Part shown: positions 61,861-64,000 of the stretch, one piece after another
Numbering within the stretch: position 1 is the stretch's first letter
How the letters are laid out: the number at the start of each line of letters is the position of its first letter
Origin: Chelonoidis abingdonii
Taxonomy: Eukaryota; Chordata; Testudines; Testudinidae
NCBI RefSeq assembly: GCF_003597395.2
Contig: NC_133776.1
Location: forward strand, 35,952,000-36,015,999
DNA: 64,000 nucleotides
Reading direction: 5' to 3'
Position numbers and translations under genes: made by a program
The notes under the pieces: generated by a model
Told to the model about the DNA's origin: nothing
The model's database searches: none
What the model saw: only the letters and a program-made list of their open reading frames with translations

Positions 61861-62699
61861 CTGTAGTGTCTACACTGCAGCTGTGCTGGTGTATCATTTC
61901 TACATTGTCTGATGTAAACAAACCCTTAGACCAGTTCTACACTTCAAGTTTTACCTGCATAGCAATAACATAACATGTTACATTCTACTGGAAGAATGAG
62001 TAGAAATAAGATGGGGTATAATTATGCTCGAGGCATTAATCAGTTCCATCAAACAGTTGTTTGATCTATAGACAATTGAAAACGTGCCTGAAACTGTGAC
62101 TGAGCTAATCAGAAACTCTATGTCTCCTTCCTTTTTGGTTTTCTCACTGCCCCCTCAAATCAGTTGGGTTCTGGTCATTGATGCCCTAAACATTACCTGA
62201 TGTTTTAGAATCAGTTGGATGGATGCCAAGTCTACATACATTTAGAGAAATGGACAACTTAATCCCTGGATGAGAATATTAATCCCTTGCCCAGCTTTCC
62301 CCAAATTGTCTGAAGACAAAGCAGCACAACAGAGTTGGATAAGGAGTTTCAGTATCCAACTCCCAAGAGATGGTCCACTGAGAAAGAGAAAACCTGTAAC
62401 AATGATTAATGGCCACTTTCCAAAGGTTTAGACTGCAGCACGTCTACAAATGTACTGGGTAGAGTCAGTGCTAACATGCCACTGGACATAGTTATATTAG
62501 TATAAATGTGTTTATATCAGTATATTTTATTTGCATATAAAAAACAGAATAAACTATACCTATACAAACTCATTTATATCAGTTTAACCACATCTATGAT
62601 GGGGGACTGTATAGTATTGCTTCTCGGCTCTATGAGCAAAGATGAGAAAAAGTTCTCTAAGTTATACCGTCTGAGGGCTTATCAAAACACAGAAAACAT

Positions 62700-62870
62700 C
62701 TTTTAGGGCTGTATCTAGTTTTGGTCAGACCTCTTATGACTTGTCTTCACACAAAAATTGTACCACTTTTCACACTAATATCAAGACAGTTAAAGAAGTG
62801 TAACCCTAGTGTGTGTACAGTTGTTTCAGTATAAAAGTATTTCAGCACTTATCTACAGCTGGGGACGGTA
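62700..62870. repeat. MITE-like fragment ('tgtcttcacac' type)
   Basis: cttgtcttcacacaaaaatt followed by gtaccacttttcacac resembles the ends of 'tgtctacac' MITEs. Only one end is visible. Confidence 0.3.
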
Positions 62871-63289
62871 AACATGACTCACATATTGAAAACATTTTAA
62901 AAGCATGTGAACTACATTAATCAGCTATTTGCATGAAACAGAAGAAATAAGAAATGGTATAAGGCATTTTATCTACTCCTTGTTTCTTTTTTTTTTCCTT
63001 CAGTGCTATTTGACAGTCTGTTAAAAATATTTATTACCTCTTGAGAATGAGATATCTGTCGTAACTTGTGGTGCAAAAATGTAGTAAAAATAAATAATCT
63101 TCCAGCTAAAATGTTTAAATAATTCGTAAGCATTCTTGTACTTCACTAAGGTAGAACCCACTGGGAACAGCAATTTAGGAGCCACACAAACTGATGAATT
63201 TCATCACACAACCACCACCTAAAACTCAAGGGCCCTTTTCTGTATCAAATTTTGGTAAAATATTTAGTATTTGAAGGCCCAAACATAAA

Positions 63290-63400
63290 AGTCTCCTGCT
63301 CTCGTTTCATGTCTGCCACTGACTTGCTAAACAATCTTGTGCAAATTACAATCTCTCTTCCTCAGTTTCCCTATTAGTAAAATGGAGAAATAAAATAAAA
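63290..63400 (+). repeat. MIR-type SINE
   Basis: tctgccactgacttgctaaa, caatcttgtgcaaattac, ctcttcctcagtttccctat, tagtaaaatgg: sense MIR core and 3' part. Confidence 0.65.
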
Positions 63401-63429
63401 TAATAAATAATTAAAAGGAATAAAATATA

Positions 63430-63822
63430 ATCATGACTGGTGCGAAGAAAGTAAATAAGGAAGTTTATTTACTCCTCATTACACAAGAACTAGACAGTCA
63501 CCAAATGAAATTAATAAGTAGATTTAAAACAAACAAAATAAAGTATTTTTCACACAACACATGACCTGTGGAACTCCTTGCTAGATGATGATGTGAAGGC
63601 CAAGACTATAACAAGGTACGAACAAGAACTATATAAGTTCATGGGGCATAGATCTATCAATGGCTATTAGAGAGGATGGACAGGGATGGTGTCCCTAGCC
63701 TCTTTGCCAGAAGCTGGGAATGGGTGACAGGGGATGGATCACTTCATGATTACTGGCTCCGTTCATTCCTTCTGGGGCACCTGGCATTGGCCACTGGCAG
63801 AAAACAGGATATTGGGTTAGAT
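63430..63822 (+). mobile_element. CR1 LINE 3' end
   Basis: ggaagtttatttactcctca, tagacagtcaccaaatgaaa, cacatgacctgtggaactcc, gaagctgggaatgggtgaca, ggcattggccactggcagaa, ending ggatattgggttagat. It lacks the last part of the CR1 end because another element follows. Confidence 0.75.
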
Positions 63823-63867
63823 CAGGGGTCAGCAACTTTTCAGTAGTGGTGCGCCGAGTCTTCATTT
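63823..63867 (-). mobile_element. hAT terminus, same family as 19406-21845
   Basis: caggggtcagcaacttttca, gtagtggtgcgccgagtctt, cattt is the reverse complement of the right end of the hAT at 21800-21845. Truncated by the next element. Confidence 0.7.
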
Positions 63868-63912
63868 GCATCTGATGAAGTGGGTATTCACCCACGAAAG
63901 CTCATGCTCCAA
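63868..63912 (+). ncRNA. Hammerhead-like ribozyme motif, core intact
   Basis: CTGATGA at 63872-63878, extra A, six-pair stem gtgggt (63880-63885) / acccac (63890-63895) with loop attc, GAAA at 63896-63899, helix III gc-tcat-gc, then TC, the expected cleavage position (after 63909). All conserved core bases are present apart from the inserted A. Confidence 0.55.
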
Positions 63913-64000
63913 AACGTCTGTTAGTCTACAAGGTGCTACAGGATTCTTTGCTGCTTTTACAGATCCAGACTAACACAGCTACCCCTCTGATACTTGAGTC
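63868..64000 (+). mobile_element. Penelope-like arm fragment, runs off the window
   Basis: Contains a hammerhead-like motif, then gtctgttagtctacaaggtg, ctacaggattctttgctgct and cagatccagactaacacagc, tacccctctgatacttg: the tail layout of the arms at 14957-15405 and 17840-18250, but a different subfamily. Confidence 0.7.

Larger units (their letters stand above)
60236..61930. mobile_element. Harbinger-type element hosting two hAT MITEs
   Basis: Left segment around gtctacactacagagttatg, then cgacctaactctgtaagcat and tcagtgtagacactgcatta; right segment gtgtctacactgcagctgtg to gtaaacaaaccctta. It is interrupted at 60254-60578 and 61185-61860. No transposase. Outer borders are approximate. Confidence 0.5.
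48189..64000 (-). other. RHBDD1: RHBDD1 first intron / 5' flank, no coding sequence recognised
   Basis: About 15.8 kb upstream of the start exon. No CpG-rich promoter or conserved exon is recognisable. Identified content is transposon-derived: hAT MITE 49004-49389, CR1 cluster 52290-54840, Harbinger-type MITEs 59020-61930, and a CR1/hAT/Penelope stack at the right edge. 49500-52290 and 54840-59000 show AT-rich sequence with short A- or CA-rich tracts and nothing I can name. 56860-57170 is C-rich without an ORF. Confidence 0.6.

Noticed and set aside
1..64000. CRISPR arrays, bacterial operons, tRNA or rRNA genes
   Set aside because: No regularly spaced repeats with unique spacers, no ribosomal or intact tRNA sequence; the window is clearly vertebrate nuclear DNA.

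Overview
This is a vertebrate nuclear window: intron-rich, AT-rich and packed with transposable elements. I read it as sauropsid and most likely turtle. The basis is the mix of CR1 LINEs, a Penelope-like element with hammerhead-like arms, DIRS-type fragments, MIR and L2 relics, and many hAT and Harbinger-type MITEs. The species call is inference.

One protein gene is supported: RHBDD1 (RHBDL4), the ER intramembrane rhomboid protease, on the minus strand. Five coding exons were found by translation, each with canonical splice sites and continuous phase: 47670-48102 (start), 46595-46727, 31546-31634, 29769-29819 and 18465-18584. They encode residues 1-275 plus one base of the next codon. Catalytic Ser144 and His195 and the ubiquitin-interacting motif are intact. 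The last exon, expected to carry the VCP-binding tail, was not found and probably lies left of position 1. The promoter and any noncoding first exon probably lie right of 64000.

Everything else is intron or flank. 1-18464 (downstream intron) holds a Tc1/mariner-like MITE end, a LINE tail, a DIRS-like element with inverted ends, a hAT MITE with a nested MITE, a MIR, a 1-kb MITE-like repeat with a minisatellite, a CR1 fragment, and a Penelope-like element whose two arms are inverted and carry hammerhead-like motifs. 18585-29768 holds a decayed hAT transposon, a second DIRS-type inverted-repeat element containing a MITE, and an LTR. 31635-46594 holds a CR1, an LTR interrupted by a Harbinger-type MITE, several hAT MITEs, an L2-like tail, and a LINE whose 5' part is inverted as expected from twin priming. 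46728-47669 holds a foldback hairpin. 48189-64000 holds nested CR1 copies, Harbinger-type MITEs interrupted by hAT MITEs with perfect 8-bp target duplications, a 31-N gap, and a second hammerhead-bearing fragment at the right edge.

No new multi-gene system is visible. The most interesting signals are the ribozyme-bearing Penelope-like arms, the twin-primed LINE, and a splice acceptor whose pyrimidine tract is a microsatellite.
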